Notes under the pieces: model-generated | What the model was told of the DNA's origin: nothing | What the model saw: only the letters and a program-made list of their open reading frames with translations | Database searches by the model: none | Position numbers and translations under genes: made by a program | NCBI RefSeq assembly: GCF_028618595.1 | Contig: NZ_JAQITE010000006.1 | Span: 28,434 to 92,433 of the forward strand | Origin: Bartonella sp. AU18XJBT | GTDB lineage: Bacteria > Pseudomonadota > Alphaproteobacteria > Rhizobiales > Rhizobiaceae | Reading direction: 5' to 3' | DNA length: 64,000 nucleotides | Shown here: positions 9,344 to 19,830 of the stretch, piece after piece | Layout: the number at the start of each line of letters is the position of its first letter | How positions within the stretch are numbered: the stretch's first letter is position 1

Positions 9344-10078
9344 ATTTCAAATGGCTATCGCGTATTTCTAGAAAAATGTCAAAGATAAACTTTAAAAATA
9401 ACAATAAAAATACTGTATAAATAATATATAAATTATGTATATATGAAATTATTATTCTTAATAAGATAATAATATTAATTATAAGTTTTTAAAATATAAG
9501 AAATGACACCATATTTTTTCTTAATTAAAGTTTAAATTTAGAAAAATTGGGCATATGAAAATTTGAAGTTTTTCTCTTTATTTATGCGAACGATAAAGGA
9601 ATATCGTTATTGAAATCGGTCTCATTGCCATTGTTTTGCCTGCATGTATTATGCGCATATACATGGGATTCGTTCTTTTACTTTTCAAGCGGATATTGAC
9701 TGTATTCACGCTTTGTAGAACATAGAAAGCCTCTATGCTATCGTTGTGATCTTATAGGATTGCTGTCATGTTGTTTAGCGCGGCTCTTGGTGCTCTATTG
9801 GGCATTTGAGATGTTTATTTTGCTCAAGTGACTTACATGAAAGAGTTTTGTTACTGTATTACGCAGCCATAAGCCTTTTTTGCCTGCTTTACGCCATTAG
9901 CATGTGAGGAAATTGTTTACGCGTGTTGGAGAAGTTAAGAGAATTCATGGTTTTTAATGGAAATCATTGCGACAATCCTATTGAATATTCTTTTGCTATT
10001 AGTGATTTTGCGACAGTTTTTTCATGAATGCGCAACGCCTCTCTTATCATTTTGCCTTTATATAAGGATTTATTTTTT
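9344..10078. other. AT-rich spacer right of the small-peptide cluster
   Basis: No ORF with coding character. The first 200 bp are extremely AT-rich, consistent with the promoter of the leftward peptide cluster. A small hairpin AACGATA/TATCGTT is seen at about 9588-9606. Nothing else recognised. Confidence 0.45.
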
Positions 10079-10260
10079 ATGTTGCTTTTGCTGGAGAGGC
10101 GGTCAGAGGGGGGGTAAAGTAGAGCCAATATGCGAGACTATGAGAGCCTAAGCAGGGCTGTTTTGAAGTCATTTTATGGGTTGAGGAGGGCTGGTGAGAA
10201 ATTTGAGAAGACTAGCTTTTTGCTTATTTTGCGAACAGGGTGAAAGAGGGATTGGAATCT
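10079..10260 (-). pseudogene. Degenerate partial copy of the yggS 3' end
   Basis: This stretch aligns, in direct orientation and about 306 bp away, with the 3' end of yggS at 10400-10560: AGAGCCAATATGCG versus AGAGCCAATGCG, GGGCTGTTTTGAAGTCA versus GAGCTGTTTTGAAGTCA, then the GAAGACTAGCTTTTTG and GAAGACCGGCTTGTTTTG blocks. Many substitutions and small indels have destroyed coding capacity. Any plus-strand ORF through it is an artefact. Confidence 0.75.
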
Positions 10261-10399
10261 TTCTTGCTAGAGTTGCTCTTTTTATATTGATCTTGAGGGG
10301 AATATTTTTTCTCATTTTTGTTGTTTTGGGTTTGTTCGTAGAATTTTCAATGGAGATTTATATGAAGGGGGGAATAAATTTATATGAGGGTAAATTGCT

Positions 10400-11089
10400 T
10401 TACACAGGGCGTTTTCCAAATAAAGCAGAGCCAATGCGAAGGACGTTAGAGCCAAACTGTAGAGCTGTTTTGAAGTCACTGGACATGCCCATGGAAAGCT
10501 TTGGAAGACCGGCTTGTTTTGCTAATTTTGCTAACAGCGCGAAATAGGGTCCGGGGTTTTCATCGACAGGGGGGATGCCCATAAGACCGATGATATTAAG
10601 TCCATAGTTGTTTTTGCATTGGTTGACAAAAGATGTTGCTTCTTGTGGTGCGATACCACTTTTTTGCGGTTCTAAGCCAATGTTAACCTGAACATAGCAA
10701 GGAAGATGCCTTTTTTGTTTTTGCATTTCTTCCGCCAAAATTTTGGCTATTTTTTCACGATCAACTGTTTGAATGACATCAAAAATTTTGATAGCTTCAG
10801 CGGCTTTATTTGATTGTAGGGGACCAATGAGATGAAGTTTAATATTTTCAAATTGTTGACGTAACTCGAGCCATTTTTGTGCCGCTTCTTGTACGCGGTT
10901 TTCTGCAAATAAAGATTGGCCTGCTTGCAAAAGGGGACGTATATCAGCGGCAGAAACAGTTTTTGAAACAGCGATAAGTTCAATTTCTTCTACGGGGCGT
11001 TGTAGCTCTTGACATGTTTCAGCAATGTCTTTTTGAAGGTTTTGCCATGTTTCAATGGAAGGGGCATCGAGGGGCGTTTGTGTATTCAT
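10400..11089 (-). CDS. yggS: YggS-family PLP homeostasis protein
   Basis: 229 residues, normal length. A single-domain PLP-binding TIM barrel. PLP lysine is K43 in AVSKTV; further family blocks are FAENRVQEA, HLIGPLQSNKA, NIGLEPQKSG and the C-terminal GMSSDFKTALQFGSNVLRIGSALFG. Family knowledge: it has no strong enzymatic activity and buffers free PLP and amino-acid metabolism (PLPBP family). Divergent from leuS, with about 160 bp between starts. A decayed copy of its 3' end lies downstream at 10079-10260. Confidence 0.95.
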   Translation of the reverse strand: MNTQTPLDAPSIETWQNLQKDIAETCQELQRPVEEIELIAVSKTVSAADIRPLLQAGQSLFAENRVQEAAQKWLELRQQFENIKLHLIGPLQSNKAAEAIKIFDVIQTVDREKIAKILAEEMQKQKRHLPCYVQVNIGLEPQKSGIAPQEATSFVNQCKNNYGLNIIGLMGIPPVDENPGPYFALLAKLAKQAGLPKLSMGMSSDFKTALQFGSNVLRIGSALFGKRPV

Positions 11090-11249
11090 ATTTTTGTGCT
11101 TTACCTTTTTTGTTTAAGAGTTGGTCGTTTTTTTAAAAGTTTTATAAAATACTTAGGGAAATATTTCACGAAAATGTTGACGATGAGCTTAATCCATGGT
11201 CAAGCATAATAAAACAAGTTTTTTGGTGCAGTTTTATTAAAAGAGTATA

Positions 11250-13916
11250 ATGGGAATGACGATTGAACATTATAATATAGGCGAACGCTATAATCCGCGT
11301 GCGAGAGAAAAAAAATGGCAAGAAATTTGGGATGAAAAGAAAACTTTTCAGACTGTTCAAGAAGATGCTCGTGAAAAATATTATGTTTTAGAAATGTTTC
11401 CTTATCCGTCAGGCCGCATTCACATGGGGCATGTGCGCAATTATGCCATGGGAGATGTGGTGGCACGTTATAAAAGGGCAAAGGGTTTTAATGTGCTTCA
11501 TCCTATGGGCTGGGATGCTTTTGGTATGCCGGCTGAAAATGCTGCTCTGCAAAGTAAAGTGCATCCTAAAACTTGGACCTATCAAAATATTGCTGTGATG
11601 CGCGGGCAATTAAAGCAATTAGGGCTCTCACTCGATTGGACGCGTGAATTTGCGACTTGTGATGTGGAATATTACCACCGCCAACAAATGCTGTTTCTTG
11701 ATTTCTATCAAAAGGGGTTGGTGGCGCGTAAAGTGGCGAAGGTCAATTGGGACCCGGTTGACCACACTGTTTTGGCCAATGAACAGGTTGTTGATGGACG
11801 GGGTTGGCGTTCAGGCGCGTTGGTTGAGCAACGTGAGTTGACCCAGTGGTTTTTCAAAATTAGCGATTTTAGTGAAGATCTCTTGGCGGGGCTTGAAGAA
11901 CTGGATCAATGGCCGGAAAAAGTTCGCACGATGCAAAAAAATTGGATCGGGAAATCTCAAGGTTTGCTGATTCGTTGGGCTTTAAAGTCGATTGCGGATA
12001 CTGATGATGCAAGTGGTGTTGATGATGTTTGTGAGACATTTGATGAGGTTGTTTGTTATTCAACACGTCCTGATACACTTTTTGGCGCCTCTTTTTTAGC
12101 TCTGTCTGTTGATCATCCTATTGCACAAGCTTTAGCAAAGAAAGATAAAGCGTTGAGTGCTTTTATCGAAAATTGTCGGTGTGGTGGAACGACAACAGCA
12201 GCACTTGAAACAGCTGAAAAACAAGGGTTTCTCACCCCCCTTTTGGCAGTTCATCCTTTTGATTCAACAGTACATATTCCTGTTTATATCGCGAATTTTG
12301 TGCTTATGGATTATGGAACAGGGGTTGTTTTTGGTTGTCCGGCTCATGATCAGAGAGATTTTGATTTTGCGCGTAAATATGATCTTCCAATAAAACCGGT
12401 GGTTTTGCCAAAAGGAGAGCAAGCAGAAGATTTTGTCATTGCTGAAACAGCTTATACGGGTGATGGTGTGATGATCAATTCCAGCTTTTTGGATGGTTTG
12501 ACACCCCAACAAGCTTTTGAAAAAGCAGCCAAAAGGCTTGAAGAACAAATGCTCAATGGGCAACCGCAAGGGAAAAAAACAGTGCAATTTCGTTTGCGTG
12601 ATTGGGGGATTTCGCGTCAACGTTATTGGGGGTGCCCCATTCCGATGATCCATTGTACATCTTGCGGCGTTGTTCCTGTACCACGGACTAATTTGCCAGT
12701 TGTGTTGCCTGATGATGTTACTTTTGATCAACCTGGAAATCCTCTTGCACGGCATGAAAGGTGGCAGAATGTTACTTGTCCTTCCTGTGGTCAACCTGCC
12801 AAACGTGAAACCGATACCATGGATACATTTGTTGACTCTTCTTGGTATTATGCACGCTTTACGGCTCCTTTTGCGCAGGAACCTGTTGACAAACAAGCAA
12901 TCTCTGAATGGTTGCCTGTGCAACAATATATTGGTGGAATTGAGCATGCCATTCTTCATCTTCTTTATGCACGCTTTTTTATGCGTGCCATGAAATTGAT
13001 CGGTCATGTGACTGTTGATGAGCCTTTTAAGGGGCTTTTTACCCAAGGTATGGTGGTGCATGAAACCTATCGGGATGATCAAGGGTGGGTTTCTCCAGCA
13101 GAAATTTCCATTGTTGAAAAGGATGGAAAACGACAGGCTTACAAATTGACTGATCAAAGTGAAGTGATGATTGGTTCGATTGAAAAAATGTCGAAATCCA
13201 AAAAAAATGTCGTTGATCCTGATGATATTATTGCATCCTATGGCGCTGATACTGTGCGTTGGTTTGTGTTGTCAGATTCTCCCCCCGAGCGGGATGTCAT
13301 CTGGACAGAATCTGGTGTTGAAGGAGCTCATCGCTTTGTCCAGCGTGTTTGGCGCCATGTGGCTTTGAGTGCTTCTGTTTTAAAGGACGTGGCGCCTTGT
13401 GCAGGGCATCAGGGGGAAGCTTTGGAACTTTCAAAGGTCGCACATTGCACGCTTTGCGCTGTGGAAGATGATTTGGAAAAATTTGCTTTTAATCGGGCTA
13501 TTGCACGCCTTTATGAATTCTTGAATATTATGGCACCGTTGCTCAACAAGATAGCAAGTGTTGACGATGAAATGAAAGCTTCTTTACGTCAAGCTATGGA
13601 TTTTTTTCTTGCCATGATTGCACCGATGATGCCCCATTTAGCGGAAGAATGTCATGCTGCTTTAGGAGGAAAAACTTTAATGTCTGCGCTTGCTTGGCCT
13701 GTTTATGACAGCGCGTTAACCGTTGCGGAATGCTATACTTTGCCAGTACAAATTAATGGTAAAAAACGTGGTGAGGTGAGCGTTGCAGCAACAGCGAGTG
13801 AGACGATGATTAAAGAAGCCGTTTTGGCTTTAGATTTCGTCCAGGCGCAGCTGGTTGAAAAACCTATGAAAAAAATTATTATTGTTCCACAAAGGATTGT
13901 GAATGTCGTTCTTTAA
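11250..13916 (+). CDS. leuS: Leucyl-tRNA synthetase
   Basis: 888 residues, full-length class I synthetase that charges tRNA-Leu. The HIGH-type motif [14 protein letters not shown] is at about residues 51-64 and KMSKSKKN at about 646-653. The editing domain (CP1) and a zinc-ribbon-like CTSCG...CPSCG pair (about 470-515) lie between them. The last 14 nt overlap the start of lptE, so leuS and lptE form an operon, an order common in Rhizobiales. The track start is GTG/ATG-like at 11250 (ATGGGAATG); the second ATG at 11256 is an alternative. Confidence 0.97.
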   Translation: MGMTIEHYNIGERYNPRAREKKWQEIWDEKKTFQTVQEDAREKYYVLEMFPYPSGRIHMGHVRNYAMGDVVARYKRAKGFNVLHPMGWDAFGMPAENAALQSKVHPKTWTYQNIAVMRGQLKQLGLSLDWTREFATCDVEYYHRQQMLFLDFYQKGLVARKVAKVNWDPVDHTVLANEQVVDGRGWRSGALVEQRELTQWFFKISDFSEDLLAGLEELDQWPEKVRTMQKNWIGKSQGLLIRWALKSIADTDDASGVDDVCETFDEVVCYSTRPDTLFGASFLALSVDHPIAQALAKKDKALSAFIENCRCGGTTTAALETAEKQGFLTPLLAVHPFDSTVHIPVYIANFVLMDYGTGVVFGCPAHDQRDFDFARKYDLPIKPVVLPKGEQAEDFVIAETAYTGDGVMINSSFLDGLTPQQAFEKAAKRLEEQMLNGQPQGKKTVQFRLRDWGISRQRYWGCPIPMIHCTSCGVVPVPRTNLPVVLPDDVTFDQPGNPLARHERWQNVTCPSCGQPAKRETDTMDTFVDSSWYYARFTAPFAQEPVDKQAISEWLPVQQYIGGIEHAILHLLYARFFMRAMKLIGHVTVDEPFKGLFTQGMVVHETYRDDQGWVSPAEISIVEKDGKRQAYKLTDQSEVMIGSIEKMSKSKKNVVDPDDIIASYGADTVRWFVLSDSPPERDVIWTESGVEGAHRFVQRVWRHVALSASVLKDVAPCAGHQGEALELSKVAHCTLCAVEDDLEKFAFNRAIARLYEFLNIMAPLLNKIASVDDEMKASLRQAMDFFLAMIAPMMPHLAEECHAALGGKTLMSALAWPVYDSALTVAECYTLPVQINGKKRGEVSVAATASETMIKEAVLALDFVQAQLVEKPMKKIIIVPQRIVNVVL

Positions 13917-14499
13917 AAGTTTTCTGCTTGTCGTTTTAGCGGGTGTCTTCACATTGTTGTGTGGGTGCAAAGTTGAACCGCTTTACCGTCAAGAGTCGCA
14001 GAGTTTAAGCGCAATGAATTCTGCTGTTTATGGGGATTCTATTTCTCAGCACGCTTCTTTGGGGCTTGCGCAAAAGCTTGCCTCTATTGTTGTGGAAGAG
14101 CCTTCGGATCGTTTTGGACAAATGGTGCGCAATCATCTGCTGTTCCTTTTGTATGGAAAAGGTGGTAAGCCTTTTCTACCTACTTATCGATTGGCATTGC
14201 AGATATCCGTCCTTACAAGAGAATCGATGCAGATAGAGGTTGATCTTGAGAAAAAGAGAAAAGGACGCCCTTCTGTTGGAACTGTTATGAGCAAAGCTTC
14301 CTATACCTTGCAGGATATGAAAAATATCTCTGTTGCACAAGGAACAGCAATGATGAACGCATCTTTTGAGCGGCTTCGTCAAGAATATGCAACGATGCAA
14401 GCTGAAGAAGATGCAAAAAAGCGTGCGGCAGAAGAGCTTGCTGAACAGATTTTTTTGTTACTTTCAAAAGATCTTTCTCATAAAATTCTTAGTCACTAG
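13903..14499 (+). CDS. lptE: LPS-assembly lipoprotein LptE
   Basis: 198 residues. An N-terminal signal peptide ends in the lipobox LLCGC (Cys at about residue 22), so the mature protein is an outer-membrane lipoprotein. Family knowledge: LptE plugs and assembles the LptD barrel that puts LPS in the outer leaflet. The sequence is poorly conserved in alphaproteobacteria, but signal, length, the LxPTYRL block and the position directly after leuS (14 bp overlap) support the call. holA (DNA polymerase III delta) usually follows in Rhizobiales and is missing here. The C-terminus runs into a 7-bp tandem repeat that includes the stop codon. Confidence 0.85.
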   Translation: MSFFKSFLLVVLAGVFTLLCGCKVEPLYRQESQSLSAMNSAVYGDSISQHASLGLAQKLASIVVEEPSDRFGQMVRNHLLFLLYGKGGKPFLPTYRLALQISVLTRESMQIEVDLEKKRKGRPSVGTVMSKASYTLQDMKNISVAQGTAMMNASFERLRQEYATMQAEEDAKKRAAEELAEQIFLLLSKDLSHKILSH

Positions 14500-14511
14500 T
14501 CACTAGTCACT
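14488..14511. repeat. 7-bp tandem repeat at the lptE/transaldolase junction
   Basis: AGTCACT repeated three times and ending AG covers the lptE stop codon and the 10-bp gap to the convergent transaldolase gene. A change in copy number would shift where lptE terminates. Directly readable in the sequence. Confidence 0.8.
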
Positions 14512-15163
14512 AGGCAATATTTTGTCCAGTTTTTTTCCAGTCGTTGAGAAATATTTGCAATCCTTTCTCAGTGAGGGGATGTGTGATGAGGGCTTTTAAA
14601 ATTGCTGGTGGAACTGTTGCAACATCAGCACCGCTGAGGGCTGCTTCTTTGACATGATTAACGGTGCGAATTGATGCTGCCAAGATTTGTGTTTCGAAGT
14701 TATAGTTATCATAAATTGTGCGAATTTCATGAAGTAGTTCACTGCCATTTATGCCGCAATCATCGAGTCTCCCGATAAAAGGCGAAACGAATGTCGCACC
14801 TGCTTTGGCAGCAAGTAAGGCTTGATTGGCAGAAAAACAAAGGGTGAGATTTATTTTTAGTCCTTCTGCTGTAAGGGCTTTACAGGCTTTTAAACCATCG
14901 AGTGTTAAAGGAAGCTTGATACAAATATTGTCGGCAATCTTTGCTAAAACAGCCGCTTCTTTCATCATGCTTTCAAATTCCGTTGCGGCAACTTCAGCAG
15001 AAACAGGTCCGCTAATGAGAGCACAAATTTCTTTTGTAACATCAAGAATATTGCGTCCTGATTTTAGGATAAGAGAGGGATTGGTGGTGACACCATCAAC
15101 AAGGCTTAAATTCTGTAACTCTTGGATTTCTTCAATATTGGCGCTATCCACAAAAAACTTCAT
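14510..15163 (-). CDS. tal: Transaldolase (fructose-6-phosphate aldolase/TalC-type)
   Basis: 217 residues from the ATG at 15163, matching the short transaldolase family. It moves a dihydroxyacetone unit in the non-oxidative pentose phosphate pathway. Seen: [12 protein letters not shown] start, GVTTNPSLI, the Schiff-base lysine in [19 protein letters not shown] and SPFIGRLDD. Start choice: the frame extends 11 codons upstream, but the ATG at 15163 has a good AAGAGG ribosome site and is the family start. Convergent with lptE; complements tkt elsewhere in the window. Confidence 0.93.
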   Translation of the reverse strand: MKFFVDSANIEEIQELQNLSLVDGVTTNPSLILKSGRNILDVTKEICALISGPVSAEVAATEFESMMKEAAVLAKIADNICIKLPLTLDGLKACKALTAEGLKINLTLCFSANQALLAAKAGATFVSPFIGRLDDCGINGSELLHEIRTIYDNYNFETQILAASIRTVNHVKEAALSGADVATVPPAILKALITHPLTEKGLQIFLNDWKKTGQNIA

Positions 15164-16171
15164 CTCTAACCTCTTCTTGTTAGCTTTTTTATTCAAAGCT
15201 TTTCACATTTTATCCTGTTTTTTGTTATGCGCTATTGTTGATGGCAAAAGCAAGAGCAAGAATGAAGATCTCTTTAGAAAATGGGAATGTCATGGTGTTA
15301 ATGAAGATGGTGTTAATGAAAAAGAATGCCATGATATTCATCATGGATCTACTTTCTGTAAAGAAAGATCTCGTGTTGTTTCCATGTCTCTTTCATGGCG
15401 TTGCTCGTAATAAGGCATAGGATTCATTGTGCACGAACGTTTTTGTATCTTGGCATTTTTGCCTATCGGCATCTTTGCAGAGCGATAGCTTTATAGTTAT
15501 GGCAATAGGCGAGTATTATCACACCCTTTGTTCGTTTTTCGTTGGTGATTGTTCTTGATACCTGAGAATTTTGACGTTTCCTTTTCTCAGGGGGGTACAT
15601 TTAGTTTTTCTTGTCGCTTGTCAGTGAATGGATTTTTGTGTCGTAAAACACCATTAAAGAAGGGGTGCGTTTTACGTGTGAAGTTTTTCAATTTATTTAT
15701 AATGGAAAAATTCTCATGTTGAGCGTTTTTATTAGGAGAGGAAAAATAATTTATCTTTATAAATTAATACCTTAATAATAATTTGAGATGTGAGGTGGAA
15801 AGACAATAAAAGTATGTATCTTGGGCATGAAGTCACACTATGGGGTAGCTTTGTTGAGGGGAACATTTACGATATCATGTTGAGAGCTTAATCGTGATGG
15901 ATTTTATTTGCACAGAGGAACGGCGCTTTTTTTGTTATAGAGGTTGACGTTGTGTTTATTGTTGGCGTTTTAGAAATGGAATGCGTATGAAAAAGAATTT
16001 TTGAAAGAAAAGTATTGTCGTAAAGGGAGAGTGATTGAATCTCGTAATGAATTTTATCCGCAGTAAGTTTTATAAGGGTGCTTAAAGATAAAGTGTAGAT
16101 CTGTTGGTGCTCAAAAGGATCGTAGATAAGATGATCTTAGATAAGGGGGGGATTGTAGATTGGTTAAAAAG
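15164..16171. other. Long spacer between transaldolase and priA
   Basis: About 1 kb without a supported gene. Short tandem repeats occur at about 15290-15325 (ATGGTGTTAATGAAG twice). The short plus-strand ORFs here have low-complexity Met/Lys composition and are judged spurious. Promoters of both flanking genes should lie here. Confidence 0.5.
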
Positions 16172-18379
16172 ATGAATTCAAACATGATAGAGGAAAAGGT
16201 TGTCTCTGTATTGGTTCCTCTTCCTGTTGCGCATGCTTATAGTTATAAAGTTCCGTCTTCTATGGAGGTGGAACTTGGTTCTTTTGTTCGTGTTCCTGTT
16301 ATGGGGCGTGAGCTTTGCGGTTTTGTTGTAGATGTGGGAGAGCAGGCAAAGGATGGACAAAGGTCTGTTTCGGTGGCGCGTGAAAAATTACGCTTTGTGC
16401 TTCATGTTTTTGATTGTCCCCCATTAAAGGCAGAAATGATTACATTTTTGCGGTTTGTGAGTCGTTATACGATGACGCCTTTTGGTCTTGTTGCACGATT
16501 GGTTTTATCCGTACCGGCCGCTTTAGAGCCGGAAGCGCAGATGCTGGGATTGCGCTATTGTGGGGGAGATGTGGAACGTCTCACACCAGCGCGCTTACGG
16601 GTTTTGGAATTGGTGCGCAATGAGAAAATATGGACACGTGTGGGGCTTGCGCATGCGGCTGGAACTTCTGTTTCTGTTGTTGAAGGGTTAAAAGCGCTAG
16701 GAATTTTTGAAGAAGTTAAGGTTCCTGCTCCTGATCTTGTGGGCATGCCTGATCCTGATTTTTGCGCTCCTCAATTGCAGGGCGCACAAAATGAGGCAGC
16801 AACATTGTTGCGGGAAGGGGTTTTGTCTTCTCAGTTTCAAGTTTTTTTGCTGGATGGTGTTACGGGTTCAGGAAAGACAGAAGTTTATTTTGAAGCAGTT
16901 GCTCAAGCTTTCAAAGGGGGTAGCCAAGTTTTAATTTTATTGCCGGAAATTGCTTTAACACAGCAGTTTTTAGATCGTTTTTATGCACGCTTTGGCGCTG
17001 CGGCAGCAGAATGGCATTCCGATTTGACACCACGTCGTAGAGAACGCGTCTGGCGGCAAGTTGCAGAAGGGCGGGTGCGTGTCGTTGCGGGGGCTCGTTC
17101 GGCACTTTTTCTTCCCTTCCACGCGCTTGGCTTGATTGTTGTTGATGAAGAGCATGATAGCGCTTATAAACAAGAAGAGCGCATTTTTTATCATGCGCGT
17201 GATATGGCAGTTGCACGGGGCTCTTTTGAGCATTTTCCTGTTATTTTATCTTCAGCTACACCGTCGATTGAAAGTCAAGCCAATGTTTTAAAAGGGCGTT
17301 ATCAAAAGGTGCATTTACCCTCTCGTTTTAAAGAAGTTGCACTTCCTCAGTTGCGGGTGGTTGATATGCGTCAAGGAGGGGTGCAAAAGGGGCGCTTTAT
17401 TTCCTTTGCTCTTGAAAAGGCTTTAAAACAAACGCTTGAGAAAGGCGAGCAGGCGCTGCTTTTTCTTAATCGCCGTGGTTACGCACCTTTAACTTTATGC
17501 CGAATTTGCGGACATCGTTTTCATTGTACCGATTGTTCAAGTTGGTTGGTAGAACATCGTGCGCAAGGGCAACTGAAATGTCATCATTGTGGATATCATG
17601 AACCACTTCCTCAAGCCTGTCCTGAATGCGGGACATTAGATCATCTCGTGGCTTGTGGACCGGGTGTGGAAAGAATTGCAGAAGAAACACAAATGCTTTT
17701 TCCTCAAGCGCGATCATTGATTCTTTCAGCAGATCTCAAAGGGGGGATTGGGCAATTGCGAAGCGAATTACAAGCCATTGCAAATGGCGATGTAGACATT
17801 ATTATTGGAACACAGTTGGTCGCTAAAGGACATCATTTTCCCAGGCTCTCTCTGGTTGGCGTTATTGATGCTGATCTTGGTCTTGCCAATGGCGATTTAC
17901 GCGCAAGTGAACGTACCTACCAGCTGCTTTCTCAAGTTACCGGAAGAGCAGGGCGTGTGGGATTGGAAAGTTTAGGATTATTGCAAACTTATCAACCAGA
18001 GCATCCGGTCATCAAAGCCTTACTTTCATGCCAGCCAGAAGATTTTTACACACGTGAGATTGCAGCGCGTCAGCATTATCATTTGCCCCCCTATGGGCGG
18101 CTTGCCTCTTTGATTGTCTCTGCACAACAGCGCCAAGCAGCAGAACATTATGCGCGCGCATTGCGTCAAGCAGCACCACGGGAAAAAAATATCTCGGTTA
18201 TGGGACCAGCAGAAGCTCCTTTGGCTTTGGTTCGGGGGCGTTATCGTTTTCGGCTTTTACTGCAAGGACAGCGCTCTTTTGATATACAAGGGTTTATACG
18301 TGCAATGCTTAGTGGTACACCCAAAATGCCCAGTTCTGTTCGGGTTCAAATTGATATTGATCCGCAAAGTTTTTTCTAA
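16172..18379 (+). CDS. priA: Primosomal protein N', replication restart helicase PriA
   Basis: About 735 residues. Superfamily 2 helicase that reloads the replisome at stalled forks. Seen: Walker A GVTGSGKTE, DEEH box (VDEEHDSAYK), and the two zinc sites CRICGHRFHCTDCS and CHHCGYHEPLPQACPECG, then the helicase C-terminal motifs VAKGHHFP and TGRAGR. Start: TTG at 16160 follows a G-run, but the ATG at 16172 matches the family start MNSNMIEEKVVSVLVP. A decayed copy of the 3' end lies downstream (18456-18774). Confidence 0.95.
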   Translation: MNSNMIEEKVVSVLVPLPVAHAYSYKVPSSMEVELGSFVRVPVMGRELCGFVVDVGEQAKDGQRSVSVAREKLRFVLHVFDCPPLKAEMITFLRFVSRYTMTPFGLVARLVLSVPAALEPEAQMLGLRYCGGDVERLTPARLRVLELVRNEKIWTRVGLAHAAGTSVSVVEGLKALGIFEEVKVPAPDLVGMPDPDFCAPQLQGAQNEAATLLREGVLSSQFQVFLLDGVTGSGKTEVYFEAVAQAFKGGSQVLILLPEIALTQQFLDRFYARFGAAAAEWHSDLTPRRRERVWRQVAEGRVRVVAGARSALFLPFHALGLIVVDEEHDSAYKQEERIFYHARDMAVARGSFEHFPVILSSATPSIESQANVLKGRYQKVHLPSRFKEVALPQLRVVDMRQGGVQKGRFISFALEKALKQTLEKGEQALLFLNRRGYAPLTLCRICGHRFHCTDCSSWLVEHRAQGQLKCHHCGYHEPLPQACPECGTLDHLVACGPGVERIAEETQMLFPQARSLILSADLKGGIGQLRSELQAIANGDVDIIIGTQLVAKGHHFPRLSLVGVIDADLGLANGDLRASERTYQLLSQVTGRAGRVGLESLGLLQTYQPEHPVIKALLSCQPEDFYTREIAARQHYHLPPYGRLASLIVSAQQRQAAEHYARALRQAAPREKNISVMGPAEAPLALVRGRYRFRLLLQGQRSFDIQGFIRAMLSGTPKMPSSVRVQIDIDPQSFF

Positions 18380-18455
18380 AATCAGTATCGCATAAAGTGA
18401 AGGGTCTCTTTGCTTAAGATGCTTTACTTTAATACTATCTATTCAGAATAAACAT

Positions 18456-18774
18456 CCTAGCAGCAGAATATGATACATGTGCATTGCATTAAGCAGAGCC
18501 ATGGGAAAAAATATCTTTATTATGAAACCAGTAGAAGCGCTTCTCTTATTTGAGGACGCTATCATTTCGGCTTTTACTCCTTTTTTGTGTTAGGGGCAGG
18601 ATCCTTTTTATAGGCGGATTATAGGTTATAAAGGCGGATTATAGGGGCTGAAAATGCTTAGCTGTACACCCCAAAATATCCAATTTTATACGGGTTCAAA
18701 TTGATATTGATCTATGCTTTTTCTAAAATTAGTGCAACATAATGCCATATAATATAGTGCCATATAAAGTGAAG
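18456..18774 (+). pseudogene. Degenerate partial copy of the priA 3' end
   Basis: Aligns directly with priA 18133-18405: AGCAGCAGAATATGATACATG, GGGAAAAAATATCTTTATTATG, TTTCGGCTTTTACT, GCTTAGCTGTACACCCCAAAATATCC, then CGGGTTCAAATTGATATTGAT and the shared non-coding tail CATATAAAGTGAAG. Frame is lost by substitutions, indels and a small internal tandem insertion (AAGGCGGATTATAGG twice, 18612-18646). The copy is about 320 bp from its source. Confidence 0.85.
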
Positions 18775-19057
18775 CTATGTGGACTTAATGAAAGTCGTGT
18801 TTTTGATGTTGTTTGACCTTAAAACCTTATGAAGCAGCGTTCATAAGATGTATCAGCGCTGTACGAGTCGCACCTGCTTTTGTATGCTAGATTAAGGCGA
18901 GCGTATTGCATATATCCATTTTATTTATCTTTGATGAGAATGCAGATTCATTTTGGAGCGTAAAGGTTAAAATGCGTATTTATCGTTGTCGTCCTTATTT
19001 ATGGCTCTAGAATTTTCAAAAGCGTCCATAATTATAATTTTTATAAATAATAAAATA

Positions 19058-19290
19058 TTGACTTATAATGATAATATGCTGTTATTCGTATTAGAATCTC
19101 AACTATTGTAGGATTCACTTATTTCAAATCTGGTTATATTGATCTATCAAAACCATTCGTTTGCATGTTACAGATAGGAGAGCCTGTGTCGAGTGAAACT
19201 ATACAAGATAGGACTAAAATTCTTAATCTTCTCAAGTGTTAAGGGCTGTCGTAAAATTGGGAGATGGCAAAGTATGTGATAGTGCTGGCT
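19058..19290 (-). repeat. Dispersed repeat family A
   Basis: Reverse-strand copy: reading leftwards it starts CACTATCACATACTTTGCCA, contains CACTTGAGA and GTTTCACTCGACACA, then AGATTTGAAATAAGTGAATC and the AT-rich end ATTATCATTATAAGTCAATA. It resembles the copies at 63710-63965 and 19615-19830. Confidence 0.65.
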
Positions 19291-19383
19291 TGTTCTTTCA
19301 TAAGTGTAAAGATGGGGCTGCTCAATGAGGTTACTATATATAGCATTCATGGGCGCTGTCGTGAAATAGAGATTATCCATTGT

Positions 19384-19480
19384 TTCATGCTTTTGTTACT
19401 TTCGTTCTCTAAAGGGGGCACATTTTTCATGTAAAGCAGAACGCCCAAAACGGAAATTACCGAACATCTATTGTATTACT
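19384..19480 (+). repeat. Dispersed repeat family B
   Basis: TTCATGCTTTTGTTACTTTC, GTTCTCTAAAGGGGGCA and TTTTTCATGTAAAGCAGAAC match, with substitutions, the stretches at 35303-35395 and 38458-38560. As at 38 kb, it precedes a plus-strand family A copy by about 150-250 bp, so A and B may be parts of one longer element. Confidence 0.5.
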
Positions 19481-19614
19481 ATATTCATATGCTTGTTTAA
19501 GCAAATGTTTCTCAACATGCTTGAATTCATTTTACGATGTTTCTCGAGTGTAGAATGTAAAAGCTTTCATGAATGAAAAAACCGCGTTAAGGATCACTAT
19601 CTTTATTTCATAAA

Positions 19615-19830
19615 GGTATCAAATGGCGCCATTGTATTATAAAGCTCTTGGTACTTGAGAGCGTTTATACGAGGTGTTTTTTTCTTTAATCATTTTCTTT
19701 TTTGTTTGTGATGGAGCAAGAGAGTGATTTTGATAGAAAGATTTGAAATAAGAGAATCTTTCGATGTGTGGGGCTCATCTGGTATGAAAAATGATACATT
19801 ATCATTATAAATCAATGTATTGTATACTTA
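19615..19830 (+). repeat. Dispersed repeat family A
   Basis: Landmarks in order: CTCTTGGTACTTGAGAG, TTTGTTTGTGATGGAGCAAG, AGATTTGAAATAAGAGAATC and the terminal CATTATCATTATAAATCAAT. Confidence 0.6.

Noticed and set aside
9957..10547. Two plus-strand ORFs left of and overlapping yggS
   Set aside because: They pass through the yggS 3' end and its decayed copy; similarity between them is only that nucleotide duplication.
12264..13157. 297-codon minus-strand ORF inside leuS
   Set aside because: It is the antisense shadow of the leuS editing domain; leuS is intact with all motifs, and the shadow has no family features.
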